DNA from: an uncultured Flavihumibacter sp.
Lineage (GTDB): Bacteria; Bacteroidota; Bacteroidia; Chitinophagales; Chitinophagaceae
Reading direction: 5' to 3'
DNA length: 64,000 nucleotides
Assembly (NCBI GenBank): GCA_902168105.1
Contig: CABHOY010000033.1
Location: 118,915-182,914, forward strand
Position 1 is the first letter of the stretch. The number at the start of each line of letters is the position of its first letter. The position numbers and the translations under genes are program-made. Below, piece after piece: positions 45,230-54,472 of the stretch. Under the pieces are notes generated by a model. It made no database searches. It saw nothing but the letters and a program-made list of their open reading frames with translations, and had not been told where the DNA came from.

Positions 45230-46576
45230 CTAATTATTTAAACCGTACTCCTCGATCTTGCGATAAAGGGTGGCCAGACCGATATTCAACAGGCGTGCGG
45301 CCTCTGTTTTATTGTTCTTAGTATGATGTAACACCTTGATAATATGCAGCTTCTCAACGTTGGCAAGGTCAAAAGAAGAGAGTCCGCCGGTATTGATCTT
45401 ATCAGCTATCTGAAGGTCCAGCGGAAGGTGTTCTACGGAAAGGTCCGCACCGCCAGCCATGATCACGGCTCTTTCCAGGACATTCTTCAGCTCACGGATA
45501 TTCCCTTTCCATTCATGGAGTTGTAGCTTTTCAATAAAGCCGGGTGTGATCTGCTGCCTGCGCTGATTGATCTTGGCGGAAAAGACACCTACAAAAAACT
45601 CGGCCAGGGCCGGAATATCCTTCTTCCTTTCTCTTAAAGGCGGGAGTGTGATGGCGAAGACATTCAGACGATAGTACAGATCTTCACGGAAATGCCCTTT
45701 TTCGGCCTCTTCTTTCAAATCCCGGTTAGTAGCAGCAATGATCCTTACATTGACCCTGGTGGGCTTCGTATCGCCTACTTTGATGAATTCACTGGTCTCC
45801 AGTACCCGGAGCAGTTTACTTTGGAGGTCAAGGGGCATTTCCCCGAGCTCGTCCAGGAAGATAGTCCCGGTATTGGCCTCCTCGATCAATCCCTTTTTAT
45901 CGCGGTTCGCATTGGTGAAGGCGCCCGCCTTGTAACCGAAAAGTTCACTTTCCAGCAGTTCCCGGCTAAAGGCGCTGCAGTTGAGGGCTACAAAAGGCTT
46001 GCCTGCCCTTTTACTGTTATTATGAATAGCCTGGGCGAATACTTCCTTTCCTGTGCCGGTTTCACCCAGCAGGAGGACGGTAGTATCTGCAGGAGCAACT
46101 TTGCTGGCCTGGTCAATGGCATCGCGGATAGGACGGGAAGTGCCTAATATGCTGTCAAAGCTGTATTTCTTTCCAACCTGTTTCTCCAGTTTTTCGATAC
46201 GTTTCTGGAGCTGGACCTTTTCAATGGCCCTGTTCAGGAGGGGGATAATGCGGTTATTATCATCGCCTTTGGTAAGGTAGTCGAAGGCGCCGTTCTTGAT
46301 AGCCTGTACACCATCAGGTATATTCCCATATGCAGTAAGCAGGATAATTTCTATAGCAGGATATTTCTCTTTCAGTGTCTTTGAGAAATCGACGCCAGTG
46401 CCATCGGGTAGTTTTACATCGCAAAGGACCACGTCTATTTCTTCTTTTTCGATTATTTTCTGAGCACTTTTAATATTGCCGGCTTCCAGTACGTTGAAGC
46501 CTTCCAGTGCAATAATACGTTTCATCAGGCTACGCAGCTTCTCTTCATCGTCTATTATAAGGACAGTTCCGTTCAT
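45230..46576 (-). CDS. NtrC-type sigma-54-dependent response regulator, likely regulator of kdp
   Basis: A 448-residue protein. Receiver: IIDDEEKLR and the phosphorylated Asp53 in VVLCDVKLPDG. AAA+ domain: Walker A GETGTGKE (171-178), the sigma-54 loop GAFTNA (218-223) where most members have GAFTGA, Walker B GTIFLDE, and AATNRDL. C-terminal Fis-type helix-turn-helix: KTEAARLLNIGLATLYRKI. Such proteins bind upstream enhancers and open sigma-54 promoters after phosphorylation. No OmpR-type KdpE is present in the locus, and enhancer-like palindromes lie upstream of kdp and the porin. I infer that this protein takes the place of KdpE, with the kinase at 34958 as partner. Confidence 0.93.
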   Translation of the reverse strand: MNGTVLIIDDEEKLRSLMKRIIALEGFNVLEAGNIKSAQKIIEKEEIDVVLCDVKLPDGTGVDFSKTLKEKYPAIEIILLTAYGNIPDGVQAIKNGAFDYLTKGDDNNRIIPLLNRAIEKVQLQKRIEKLEKQVGKKYSFDSILGTSRPIRDAIDQASKVAPADTTVLLLGETGTGKEVFAQAIHNNSKRAGKPFVALNCSAFSRELLESELFGYKAGAFTNANRDKKGLIEEANTGTIFLDELGEMPLDLQSKLLRVLETSEFIKVGDTKPTRVNVRIIAATNRDLKEEAEKGHFREDLYYRLNVFAITLPPLRERKKDIPALAEFFVGVFSAKINQRRQQITPGFIEKLQLHEWKGNIRELKNVLERAVIMAGGADLSVEHLPLDLQIADKINTGGLSSFDLANVEKLHIIKVLHHTKNNKTEAARLLNIGLATLYRKIEEYGLNN

Positions 46577-46590
46577 AAGATCATTTGCGG

Positions 46591-46598
46591 CAAAATTA
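46591..46598 (-). promoter_or_regulatory. -7 element of the response regulator gene (TAATTTTG)
   Basis: Exact TAnnTTTG on the minus strand, 15 bases before ATG 46576. The -33 region shows no TTTG. Confidence 0.4.
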
Positions 46599-46770
46599 CA
46601 TATTCTTAGTGATCTTCCTTCTGTGCTTCCCGTTACTACCTACAGGGTATATTGCACATATTTTATTTTCTCTGCCATTGCGAGTGTCTTCTTTGCCAGA
46701 AGTGATTAGATCTCATAGTTAGGAAATGTCTGAATAAAATACAATCTTGTAGTATTATATCCCGGTACTT

Positions 46771-47448
46771 ATGCGAACTGTTTTTTTAGTGATGATCCTA
46801 TTTTGTTTTGGTTGCGCATCTAAAAAGACGCCTGAATTTATCCCTGCCCATTCCCGAAAAGTTGCTATAAAATTATCGGATAGCTTGGGATTAATTACGA
46901 TGTACGTGCCGGAGAGGTATGATACCAGTTTTTCCTGGTTACATTATTCCGATTGCAAGCCTTGTCATGAAATGAAATGTCGTTTCCTGCCTAAATTATC
47001 AGAAATACAAATGGAGCAAGGTTATATTTGGATGGAAGAGAGAGATTGCATAGATCAGCTTACTATTATTTATAGTCCTTACGACAAACCTCCTCGCCGG
47101 GGTGCGATACGCTTTGATACCTCGGGAGCATATCACAATAAGGCTCACGGCCAATATTTTAGAGAACAGATGATATATTGGCCCAGAGATAAGCAACTGG
47201 TGTTAGATACATGCTACAACATTCATGATCGTCCTCTTTATGTGATGGCTACCCGCGAATATGATGCTGAAAAACAGAGATACACTTACCTGTTGACTGG
47301 GGAAGCGCTCGCATGGGGTAGGGAAGTGGAATTTGAGTTTAAACTGATCAGTGATAGGCAAGACTCAATTAGTACCCATTTTATAGAAGATGCTGCGGAA
47401 ATTATTCAAACAGTTCGATTCTCGAGCCCGTTTTCCTTTGGTAGATAG
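46771..47448 (+). CDS. Lipoprotein of unknown function
   Basis: A 225-residue protein with signal MRTVFLVMILFCFGC and lipobox FGC (Cys15). Four more cysteines occur in HYSDCKPCHEMKCRF and EERDCIDQL; CKPCHEMKC could be a metal or disulfide site. The rest is probably beta-rich (GAIRFDTSGAYHNKAHG, YVMATREYDAEKQRYTYLL). No family recognised. It stands alone between the response regulator and the acyltransferase operon and is more AT-rich than its surroundings. Confidence 0.75.
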   Translation: MRTVFLVMILFCFGCASKKTPEFIPAHSRKVAIKLSDSLGLITMYVPERYDTSFSWLHYSDCKPCHEMKCRFLPKLSEIQMEQGYIWMEERDCIDQLTIIYSPYDKPPRRGAIRFDTSGAYHNKAHGQYFREQMIYWPRDKQLVLDTCYNIHDRPLYVMATREYDAEKQRYTYLLTGEALAWGREVEFEFKLISDRQDSISTHFIEDAAEIIQTVRFSSPFSFGR

Positions 47449-47594
47449 CCCATACCGGTTGTTCGTGTCAATGAGGTATTATAATGCCCGCTATGGGCGC
47501 AAATAACTGCTGTTGACCCGGGAAAGCATGCCTGATGTCAAAGAAAATTTACCCGGTGTTCCCGCAGGGATACTTTAGCATAAAATTCCCTGCT

Positions 47595-48824
47595 ATGCAA
47601 ACTCATACTACTTCCAGACAGGCCTATCTCGACTGGCTTCGTATCCTGGCCATCTTTGGCGTCCTTATCTTCCATTCCGCAATGCCTTTTGGGGCTGAAA
47701 TGGAATGGCATATCCGGAATAAAGAGACCAGCAACCTTTTCCTGGAATTGATACACTGGATGCACTTGTTCAGAATGCCCCTGCTGTTCTTTATTTCAGG
47801 TACAGTCAGTTATTTCATGTTGCAACGCCGCACAGGTGGCGGTTTTATCGGGTTACGTCTCAGGAGATTGTTAGTGCCCGTTATTCTCGGTATCCTTGTT
47901 ATCGTTCCTCCACAGGTTTATATGGAACGTATCACACAAGGCTTTAAAGGCAATTTCTGGCAGTTCTATAGCCACATGTTTACCACGGGCGCCTATCCCA
48001 AAGGCGACATCAGCTGGCATCACCTGTGGTTTATTGTTTACCTGCTGATCTATGATATACTTTTTGCTCCTGTTTTTGTCTGGATCATCTCTTCCAAAGG
48101 CGCTGCATTCCGTAAAGGATTAAACTGGCTGGCAAATGGAAAGCGGGTGTACCTGCTGGCACTTCCCGGTATTGCCGTCTTTACTGCTTTTTCCCGGCAA
48201 TTCCCCGAAACGAATAATCTGGTGGAGGACTGGTGTTATTTCTTTTACTGGTTGTGTTTCCTGCTGCCGGGTTTTCTTTGTATCGCGCAGCCGTCACTGA
48301 TGGATAGTTTGCAAAAGAACAGATATACCTCTTTCCTGGTAGCCTTCCTGTCTATTGTAGGTATCAATTATCTTCGCTGGAATGATCTGCAGCCCTGGGA
48401 TGTACTGGCAAACTGGGAGCAGGATCCCCGTACTTATGCTTATCTTGCACTAAAGGCGATATGCGCATGGGGATGGGTGCTGACGGCAATCGGGTATGGC
48501 AAACAATATCTCGATAAGCCACACCGGGTATTGAACTATCTGAACCAGGCAGTTTATCCTTTCTACATCTTACATCAGACAATTATCGTTATCCTTGCAT
48601 ATTACGTTGTACAAACTTCTGATACGATAGGTATGAAGTATCTGTTCATCGTGATAACAACGCTTATATTATCGATGGGGATCTTTCATTTGCTGATCCG
48701 TCCCTATCCCATTTGCAGGTTTCTATTCGGTATGAAACCAGCCGCAAAGCAGAGCAGGAGAGAAGCAGATAAACCAGCGGCAAAAGAAACAACAGGAGAA
48801 GAAATATTATTACCGGTATCGTAA
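47595..48824 (+). CDS. Acyltransferase 3 family membrane protein (MdoC-like)
   Basis: I chose ATG 47595 (MQTHTTSRQAYLDWLRILAI), because the family begins directly there; ATG 47535 adds 20 residues. The 409-residue protein has about ten to twelve membrane helices, with the catalytic-type His in LIFHSAMPF and further blocks LFRMPLLFFISGTVSYFML and WHHLWFIVYLLIYDI. It resembles acyltransferases that modify glucans or other surface sugars. The C-terminal 30 residues are charged and cytoplasmic. Its stop overlaps the start of the LytS-type kinase by one base, so all three genes form one operon. The kinase/regulator pair may sense the modified surface. Confidence 0.9.
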   Translation: MQTHTTSRQAYLDWLRILAIFGVLIFHSAMPFGAEMEWHIRNKETSNLFLELIHWMHLFRMPLLFFISGTVSYFMLQRRTGGGFIGLRLRRLLVPVILGILVIVPPQVYMERITQGFKGNFWQFYSHMFTTGAYPKGDISWHHLWFIVYLLIYDILFAPVFVWIISSKGAAFRKGLNWLANGKRVYLLALPGIAVFTAFSRQFPETNNLVEDWCYFFYWLCFLLPGFLCIAQPSLMDSLQKNRYTSFLVAFLSIVGINYLRWNDLQPWDVLANWEQDPRTYAYLALKAICAWGWVLTAIGYGKQYLDKPHRVLNYLNQAVYPFYILHQTIIVILAYYVVQTSDTIGMKYLFIVITTLILSMGIFHLLIRPYPICRFLFGMKPAAKQSRREADKPAAKETTGEEILLPVS

Positions 48825-49927
48825 TGAAATCATATTGCATGAGTAATTTCCGTAGATATTATTTCCCGGCCGTTTATGGTCTGACCACCTATTTCAGTAT
48901 CCGGCTTCTGCTGGATACTGTTACTGGTATGAGATTCTGGGAAAGATCCTGGGGACTGAACCTGTTTGAGATCTCCTGTTGTATCTTGTTTGGATATCTG
49001 CTGATCGGCGTGCATCATTACCTGTATCGCTATTTTGATAAACGTTGGGCAGATATGGGCGACTACAAAAAACGGGTGCTGAAGGAAATTGGGGTTATCT
49101 CCCTGATGACCATCCTGTTTCAGAATATCCTTATTTTGCCGTTAGCAGCGTTTACAGATGATGGTGCGCAATGGTATGATGTAGCTGACATTAACCTGGT
49201 GCCATTACTGTATTCCCTGATCTACTACGGCGTAAGCCGGAGCAACACTTTTCTTGAAGCATATGTAAATAATAAAACGAAACTGCAGGAAGTGATGAAT
49301 GATCAGCTGCAGGCGGAGCTGAAGTTCCTGAAATCACAACTGCATCCTCATTTTATCTTCAATGCACTCAATACAATTTATTTTCAGATGGATGAAGATG
49401 TCAATGCTGCAAAGAAAAGTGTAGAGCAGTTTTCAGAGCTGCTGCGCTATCAGTTATATGATCAGCAGCAGACAGTTTCAATCAGGCATGAAATACAATA
49501 TCTTCACAGTTTTATCAACCTGCAGAAAGTTAGGGCGTCAGATAGGTTAGTGTTAAATTTGCAGTTGGATCCTGACCTGTATGATCAACAGGTGTATCCC
49601 TTGTTGCTTTTCCCGTTGGTGGAAAATGCATTTAAATATGTAGGCGGAGAATATTGGATCAATATTCATGCATCCCTGAAACATGACCGGATACACTTTG
49701 TAGTAGAGAATGCTATCCCGAAGATCACAATGCCAACAAAAGCCGGAGGTATCGGGCTGGAGAACCTGAAGCGGCGCCTGGAACTTTTATATCCCGGAAA
49801 ACATACATTTGAAGTGAGCAAAGCGGAACATACCTTTAGAGTAGCATTATCTATACAACCTGAACCACTTACTTATCAGACAATAATAACTGAAGACGAT
49901 GAAGATCAGATGCGCCATCACGGATGA
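48824..49927 (+). CDS. LytS/YehU-type sensor histidine kinase
   Basis: A 367-residue protein with four membrane segments in the first 150 residues (YYFPAVYGLTTYFSIRLLL, ISCCILFGYLLIGVHHYL, GVISLMTILFQNILIL and VPLLYSLIYYGV). The His_kinase domain carries the phosphorylated His in LKSQLHPHFIFNALNTI, and an ATP-binding part with PLVENAFKYV and GGIGLENLKRRLELLY. It overlaps the preceding stop codon by one base and overlaps the LytTR regulator gene by 29 bases. The signal sensed is unknown. Confidence 0.95.
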   Translation: MKSYCMSNFRRYYFPAVYGLTTYFSIRLLLDTVTGMRFWERSWGLNLFEISCCILFGYLLIGVHHYLYRYFDKRWADMGDYKKRVLKEIGVISLMTILFQNILILPLAAFTDDGAQWYDVADINLVPLLYSLIYYGVSRSNTFLEAYVNNKTKLQEVMNDQLQAELKFLKSQLHPHFIFNALNTIYFQMDEDVNAAKKSVEQFSELLRYQLYDQQQTVSIRHEIQYLHSFINLQKVRASDRLVLNLQLDPDLYDQQVYPLLLFPLVENAFKYVGGEYWINIHASLKHDRIHFVVENAIPKITMPTKAGGIGLENLKRRLELLYPGKHTFEVSKAEHTFRVALSIQPEPLTYQTIITEDDEDQMRHHG

Positions 49928-50606
49928 TGAACCCTATGCAAGAAAAGGATTACAGGGGTACATCGGACAGATAGATTTCCTGGAACTTGTTACTGTTTGT
50001 GAAAGTGCCGTAGAGTTAAACGCCTTCCTGAAGCAGGAAACCGTCGATCTATTATTTCTGGACATAGAAATGCCTTACCTGTCGGGGATTGATCTGTTGA
50101 AAACATTGGCTAATCCGCCAAAAGTGATCTTCACTACGGCTTACGAAAAGTATGCTGTGCAGGGCTATGAGCTGGAGGTGCTGGACTACCTGCTGAAGCC
50201 TGTTCCTTTCGATCGTTTTATGCGCGCAGCAAATAAGGCATTTGATTATTTCAACCTGCAGCAACAGTCAAAACCTCAACAGGAATATTTCTTTGTCAAG
50301 GTGGACAGCAAGCTGGAGAAAGTATTGGTGACGGATATATTATTTGCAGAAGGAATGGAGAACTATATCGTCATCTATACAAAAGAGAAAAAGATGATCA
50401 CACATCTTACCCTGAAAATGCTACAGGAACATTTACCGGCAGATAAATTTATCCAGCCGCACAAGTCCTATCTTGTTGCGATAGACAAGATCGATGCTAT
50501 TGAGGGTAATATGTTAGGCCTTGCCGGTTACCAGGTACCGGTATCGCGCTATCAGAAAGAGGAGATCATGCAGAGGATCCTGCAGAACAGGATCCTCAAA
50601 AGATGA
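49899..50606 (+). CDS. LytTR-family response regulator
   Basis: A 235-residue protein. Receiver with CAITDDEPYARKGL and the phospho-Asp in DLLFLDIEMP, then VLDYLLKPVPFDRF. The LytTR DNA-binding domain spans about 130-230 (YFFVKVDSKLEKVLVTDILF, NYIVIYTKEKKMITHLTLK, FIQPHKSYLVAIDKI). It pairs with the LytS-type kinase whose gene overlaps it. Its stop codon directly abuts the stop of the convergent protease gene. Confidence 0.95.
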   Translation: MKIRCAITDDEPYARKGLQGYIGQIDFLELVTVCESAVELNAFLKQETVDLLFLDIEMPYLSGIDLLKTLANPPKVIFTTAYEKYAVQGYELEVLDYLLKPVPFDRFMRAANKAFDYFNLQQQSKPQQEYFFVKVDSKLEKVLVTDILFAEGMENYIVIYTKEKKMITHLTLKMLQEHLPADKFIQPHKSYLVAIDKIDAIEGNMLGLAGYQVPVSRYQKEEIMQRILQNRILKR

Positions 50607-52067
50607 TCAGAGACCAACAGCCGCATCAGCATTGATCAGCCCCCAGCCGAATTTGCTGCTTCTGCTATTTGCAAATCCGGATGCACGTGACATCCTGGCT
50701 ATAATGCTGTCTCTCGGATAAGCTGGATATTTACTCCATACCAACGCCGCAATGGCCGCACAGCTGGCGGTTGCTACGGAAGATCCGCCTACTGTGGAAG
50801 GCACGTCTCCACTCATGGCAATGCTCAGTGGATTTCTTCCGGATGATTTTTGCATAACAATAGCAAAGTCAACTTTACTACCGGTATGACAAGCGTCGCA
50901 GCGGTCTCTCAGGTTATCTTTCATCCCTGTTACCGCAACCACCTGCGGCTGATTGGCCGGAAATATAACCCCCACAAAACCTGCAAAGAAGGAAGTGGAA
51001 GTACCTGCCGCACAAAACATCAGCTTTTGTTTGCTGTAAGCATAACTAAGAGCGTCTTTGATCTGACCTGAACTAAAGAGCGTACCCATGCTCATACTAA
51101 TGATCTTTACCGCAGGATCATCAGCGCCCAGCACATAAGCATTAGTGACGCCATTGATTGCGCTGGTCGAAAGCAATACGACATTCTCCGCTGCATGTAC
51201 AATAACAAGATCACAATTATAGGCTATCCCGGCTGTGTTACCATCAGTGCCCCTCGGACCGGCAAGAGCACCTGCCATACTCGTACCATGCCCGCAGGGA
51301 TCGTCAGGACTGCTGTTGTAAGTACCCAATTTTTGTATGGTCCTGCCGGAAGATAAACCCTGGTTGAAGGCGCTTCCCAGGTTCTCCTGCTGCGGACTAA
51401 CGCCCGTATCAATGATCATTACTTTGATATGCTGTCCTGTTGCACGCTGCCACGCCTGTTCTATCCGGTGATAACTATAGTTCCAGGAAAGCTTTGCCGC
51501 CGGCGATATTGCCGTGTAGTCTACACCCGCTACGAGATCTGTTTTGGCCGAATTATAGCCACAGCCGGAGGCCAGAATGTCTGATGCTGCCGCTGCGTCT
51601 CTCGGATTTACATCTCTCATAAAAGCGCCATAACCGATCGGCTCCGCATAACGTACCTTGTCAGATGACCGGAGAGCTTTGACAGTTTCATAACGACTGA
51701 CACGTACATTCAGAAAACGTAGTTTGTCAGCAGTGGAATTATGCTGATCTTTTCCTGACGTAATATCCTCTTTGCTGCCGATCAGTGCTAATATTTCGCC
51801 GGCACTGGAGGATGCGGAATACCCTACTGAAAGGATACTGTCCCCATGTAGTAAGGCGCTCCAGACCATTGTATCGTTAGCCATCTTCCAGTCGAAATAA
51901 CCATGTGTGTCGAGCTGCTGTTTAACAAAAGCATTAATAGTCGATTTGGGTATGCGTTCCTGCGGGTCCTGTTGTCCGGGAAGATTGGTGCGAAGGGTAT
52001 CTGTTTTATTACAGGAGGTGGAAAGTACAAATGCAACGACCACCATTACAAAATAAGGGGTTCTCAT
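50607..52067 (-). CDS. S8 (subtilisin-like) serine peptidase, lipoprotein
   Basis: A 486-residue protein with lipobox LSTSC (Cys19). After a propeptide-like region (about 40-145) comes the catalytic domain: Asp220 in VMIIDTGVS, His260 in PCGHGTSMAG and Ser430 in GGSSVATAS. The segment that holds the oxyanion Asn in subtilisins reads CAAGTST here, with Thr356 at that place. Eight cysteines suggest disulfides. It should sit on the outer membrane or in the periplasm and cleave proteins or peptides; the target is unknown. It has no operon partner. Confidence 0.93.
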   Translation of the reverse strand: MRTPYFVMVVVAFVLSTSCNKTDTLRTNLPGQQDPQERIPKSTINAFVKQQLDTHGYFDWKMANDTMVWSALLHGDSILSVGYSASSSAGEILALIGSKEDITSGKDQHNSTADKLRFLNVRVSRYETVKALRSSDKVRYAEPIGYGAFMRDVNPRDAAAASDILASGCGYNSAKTDLVAGVDYTAISPAAKLSWNYSYHRIEQAWQRATGQHIKVMIIDTGVSPQQENLGSAFNQGLSSGRTIQKLGTYNSSPDDPCGHGTSMAGALAGPRGTDGNTAGIAYNCDLVIVHAAENVVLLSTSAINGVTNAYVLGADDPAVKIISMSMGTLFSSGQIKDALSYAYSKQKLMFCAAGTSTSFFAGFVGVIFPANQPQVVAVTGMKDNLRDRCDACHTGSKVDFAIVMQKSSGRNPLSIAMSGDVPSTVGGSSVATASCAAIAALVWSKYPAYPRDSIIARMSRASGFANSRSSKFGWGLINADAAVGL

Positions 52068-52164
52068 CTGTTGACGTTTTTAGTGATTAACAATCCTGAC
52101 CGATAACGTGGTTACCAGAATTTACACCAATTCGCTGACTAAGGCAAAATCATTTTAAGAAGGA

Positions 52165-52195
52165 TTTGGATTTAATACTAAATAGTATACATTTG
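52165..52195 (+). promoter_or_regulatory. Strong promoter of the ZigA-type gene (TTTG-N19-TACATTTG)
   Basis: TTTG at 52165-52168 and TACATTTG at 52188-52195 fit the Bacteroidota consensus exactly, with a 19-base spacer. The predicted start of transcription is near 52202. Confidence 0.8.
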
Positions 52196-52220
52196 CAACA
52201 AAGATGCAAATTGTATAAGT

Positions 52221-52241
52221 CACAGTATAGGATATACTGTG
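52221..52241. promoter_or_regulatory. Palindrome CACAGTATA-N3-TATACTGTG in the leader
   Basis: Perfect 9-bp arms with a three-base centre, about 20 bases after the predicted start of transcription. Its place and symmetry suit a repressor site for a dimer. Because COG0523 proteins are often zinc-regulated, a Zur-like protein is a candidate. A second hairpin, CCGGGT with ACCCGG, follows near 52253. Confidence 0.5.
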
Positions 52242-52300
52242 CAAATCCTTTCCGGGTGCTGATTACCCGGTACGGAACGCTATTTTAATAACTATTATAT

Positions 52301-53500
52301 ATGATAACTGACAGATTACCTGTAACAGTGCTGAGTGGCTTTCTCGGCGCTGGCAAGACCACTTTGCTCAATCACGTCCTGCACAACAGGGAGGGACTGA
52401 AAGTGGCCGTTATTGTCAACGATATGAGCGAGGTTAACATCGACGCACAACTAGTCAGGAATGAGCAAACGTTGAACCGGACGGAAGAGAGACTGGTTGA
52501 ATTGAGCAATGGCTGTATCTGCTGTACCTTACGTGAAGACCTCCTGATAGAGGTAGAGAAACTGGCGAAAGAAAGAAGGTTTGATTATCTGCTGATAGAA
52601 AGCTCGGGTATCAGTGAACCATTACCTGTAGCCCAGACATTCACTTACGTGGATGAAGCCAATGGTACTGACCTGAGTAGTCTGTCCAGATTGGATACAC
52701 TGGTCACGGTTGTGGACTGTTTTAATTTCCTCAGAGATTTCAGCAGTATTGAAACTTTGAAGGACAGGCAGGCCACAGACATAGAAGGCGACTACCGGAC
52801 CATCGTAAACCTGCTGACAGACCAGATTGAATTTGCGAACGTCATCGTCCTGAATAAAACAGATCTCATTACACCGGAAGAACTGGGAATGCTACAGGCC
52901 GTCATCCGTAAGATGAATGCCACCGCCCGTATTATACCGTCTTCTTTCGGTAAGGTGGATCTGCAACAGGTATTGAATACCCGCCTCTTCGACTTTGAAG
53001 AAACCAGTCAGAGTGCAGGCTGGATAGAAGAGCTGAACAAGCCGCACCATACGCCGGAAACAGAAGAATACGGTATCAGCAGCTTTGTTTACCGTAGCAA
53101 GAAACCCTTTCATCCAGAGCGTTTCTGGCATTATCTGAACAATGACTGGCACTCCAATATCATCCGTAGTAAAGGGCTTTTCTGGCTGGCATCCCGTAAG
53201 GATGAAGCATTGAACTGGAGTCAGGCTGGTGGTAGTTTGCGGGCGGAACGTGCCGGCGTATGGTGGTGCAGCATGCCTTACCAGGAAAGGATACGTTATG
53301 CTTCTTTCCTTGATAATGAGGATGAAATAGATAACAGGTGGGACAAACGTTTCGGTGATCGTTACAATGAAATCGTGATCATTGGCAGAGAACTGGAAAA
53401 AGATACTATCATAAGAGAGTTGGAGGATTGTCTGTGTAATGAAACAGAGCTCCTGACCATGGAAAGCGGAGGCGCTTTCCGGGATGATTTCCCTGTTTAG
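52301..53500 (+). CDS. zigA: COG0523 GTPase (ZigA/CobW-type metal chaperone)
   Basis: A 399-residue protein. G-domain: Walker [12 protein letters not shown] (residues about 11-21), metal motif GCICC with Cys72, Cys74 and Cys75, and NKTD in [10 protein letters not shown]. The C-terminal CobW_C domain begins near residue 255 ([20 protein letters not shown]) and holds [13 protein letters not shown]. ZigA members deliver zinc to essential enzymes during zinc shortage. The subfamily pattern [16 protein letters not shown] favours ZigA over cobalamin-pathway CobW. No metal transporter gene is adjacent. A perfect promoter and a palindrome precede it, and a terminator follows. Confidence 0.9.
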   Translation: MITDRLPVTVLSGFLGAGKTTLLNHVLHNREGLKVAVIVNDMSEVNIDAQLVRNEQTLNRTEERLVELSNGCICCTLREDLLIEVEKLAKERRFDYLLIESSGISEPLPVAQTFTYVDEANGTDLSSLSRLDTLVTVVDCFNFLRDFSSIETLKDRQATDIEGDYRTIVNLLTDQIEFANVIVLNKTDLITPEELGMLQAVIRKMNATARIIPSSFGKVDLQQVLNTRLFDFEETSQSAGWIEELNKPHHTPETEEYGISSFVYRSKKPFHPERFWHYLNNDWHSNIIRSKGLFWLASRKDEALNWSQAGGSLRAERAGVWWCSMPYQERIRYASFLDNEDEIDNRWDKRFGDRYNEIVIIGRELEKDTIIRELEDCLCNETELLTMESGGAFRDDFPV

Positions 53501-53555
53501 TAGCCCGGTAGAGATGATGAATGAAAGACGGTAGTACCGTCACGCCCTCAAAAGT

Positions 53556-53578
53556 GCCCCCGCTTTTGGGGGCTTTTT
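53556..53578 (+). terminator. Rho-independent terminator after the ZigA gene
   Basis: GCCCCC pairs with GGGGGC over a six-base loop and runs into TTTTT. Confidence 0.9.
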
Positions 53579-53670
53579 ATTTATCTGCCTCCCGTACAGT
53601 TTTGATGCAAATGCCGGAGTAACGATATGTCCGGTCCACGGGCCAATTTGTCCATTTGCCTGTTTATAGG

Positions 53671-53702
53671 TTGGATATCGCTTCATAGCAGAAGTATATT
53701 TG
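53671..53702 (+). promoter_or_regulatory. Promoter of the small peptide/cupin unit (TTG-N21-TATATTTG)
   Basis: TATATTTG at 53695-53702 is an exact -7 match; TTG at 53671 is two bases further away than ideal. Confidence 0.55.
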
Positions 53703-53734
53703 ATTCATCAAATGAAAAACAAAATAGCTAAGCC

Positions 53735-53890
53735 ATGAAAAAGATTATAGGGATTCTCGCCAATATCGTCATTACAGGCCTCTTAGCAATGAGGTGCACA
53801 CTGGACACCGCCAGGAACGTCGCCTCTGCCGAAACAACACCAGCCAGACAAACGCAGTCTATCCGTGTAGATGCGAAGGCCCGTCGCTGA
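53735..53890 (+). CDS. 51-residue secreted peptide
   Basis: The frame starts MKKIIGILANIVITGLLAMR, a signal-like hydrophobic segment, and ends RVDAKARR. The single Cys22 follows AMR, which is not a good lipobox. The mature part would be about 25 residues, rich in Thr, Gln, Ala and Arg. An exact -7 promoter element lies 32 bases ahead, and the cupin gene starts 58 bases after, so it is probably expressed with it. The product is unknown and the call is based on start, promoter and signal pattern. Confidence 0.55.
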   Translation: MKKIIGILANIVITGLLAMRCTLDTARNVASAETTPARQTQSIRVDAKARR

Positions 53891-53948
53891 TCATTCATAG
53901 AAATACCATTGATTAATTCTTATCATAAATTATTAAAACTTTTATAAG

Positions 53949-54359
53949 ATGAAAACGAACAGAAATATATTTAAAGCGTTTATTGCTATCGTAGTATTTG
54001 CGGCGCTTACTATTCCAGGTTCTGCCAGTGCACAACAAAAAGGAGTTAAACGTACAGACCTTCAGCGGCATGATCTGAGTATTCCGGGTTACGAAATGAT
54101 CCAGGCCATTGTGGCCATCGACCCCGGAGTAACTGCCGCTAAACACAAACATCCGGGAGAAGAAACTATCTATGTGCTTGAAGGTACATTGGAATACCAG
54201 CTCGAAGGTCAGCCACCGGTGAAACTTAAGGCCGGAGATGTGCTCTTTGTTCCTGCAGGTGTGCCGCACACAGCGAAAAATATTGGAAAGGGTGATGGCG
54301 CTGAACTGGCCACATATACAGTTGAAAAAGGAAAACCATTGGTAACACTGGTGAAGTAA
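53949..54359 (+). CDS. Secreted cupin-domain protein
   Basis: A 136-residue protein with a signal peptide ending SASAQQ. Cupin motif 1 is KHKHPGEETIYVLEG (metal-binding His, His and Glu), and motif 2 is LFVPAGVPHTAKN (His). The remainder is beta-barrel (YQLEGQPPVKLKAGDVLF). Metal-binding residues are intact. Similar secreted cupins act as small enzymes or binding proteins; no substrate can be given. It precedes a thioredoxin-like gene by 113 bases. Confidence 0.9.
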   Translation: MKTNRNIFKAFIAIVVFAALTIPGSASAQQKGVKRTDLQRHDLSIPGYEMIQAIVAIDPGVTAAKHKHPGEETIYVLEGTLEYQLEGQPPVKLKAGDVLFVPAGVPHTAKNIGKGDGAELATYTVEKGKPLVTLVK

Positions 54360-54472
54360 TGCACCAGACCAGTAATATAAAATATATGCTGCTTGTGGAG
54401 CCGCTTTATTGGAAGAAATGATTAACGTTCCGGGAGCTGTATGACAGTTTCCGGAACTACAAATTCCAGCAG

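Noticed and set aside
50604..50609. Abutting stop codons of the LytTR regulator and the S8 protease as an unusual regulatory overlap
   Set aside because: Convergent genes with adjacent stops are common in compact genomes; nothing else supports a special role.
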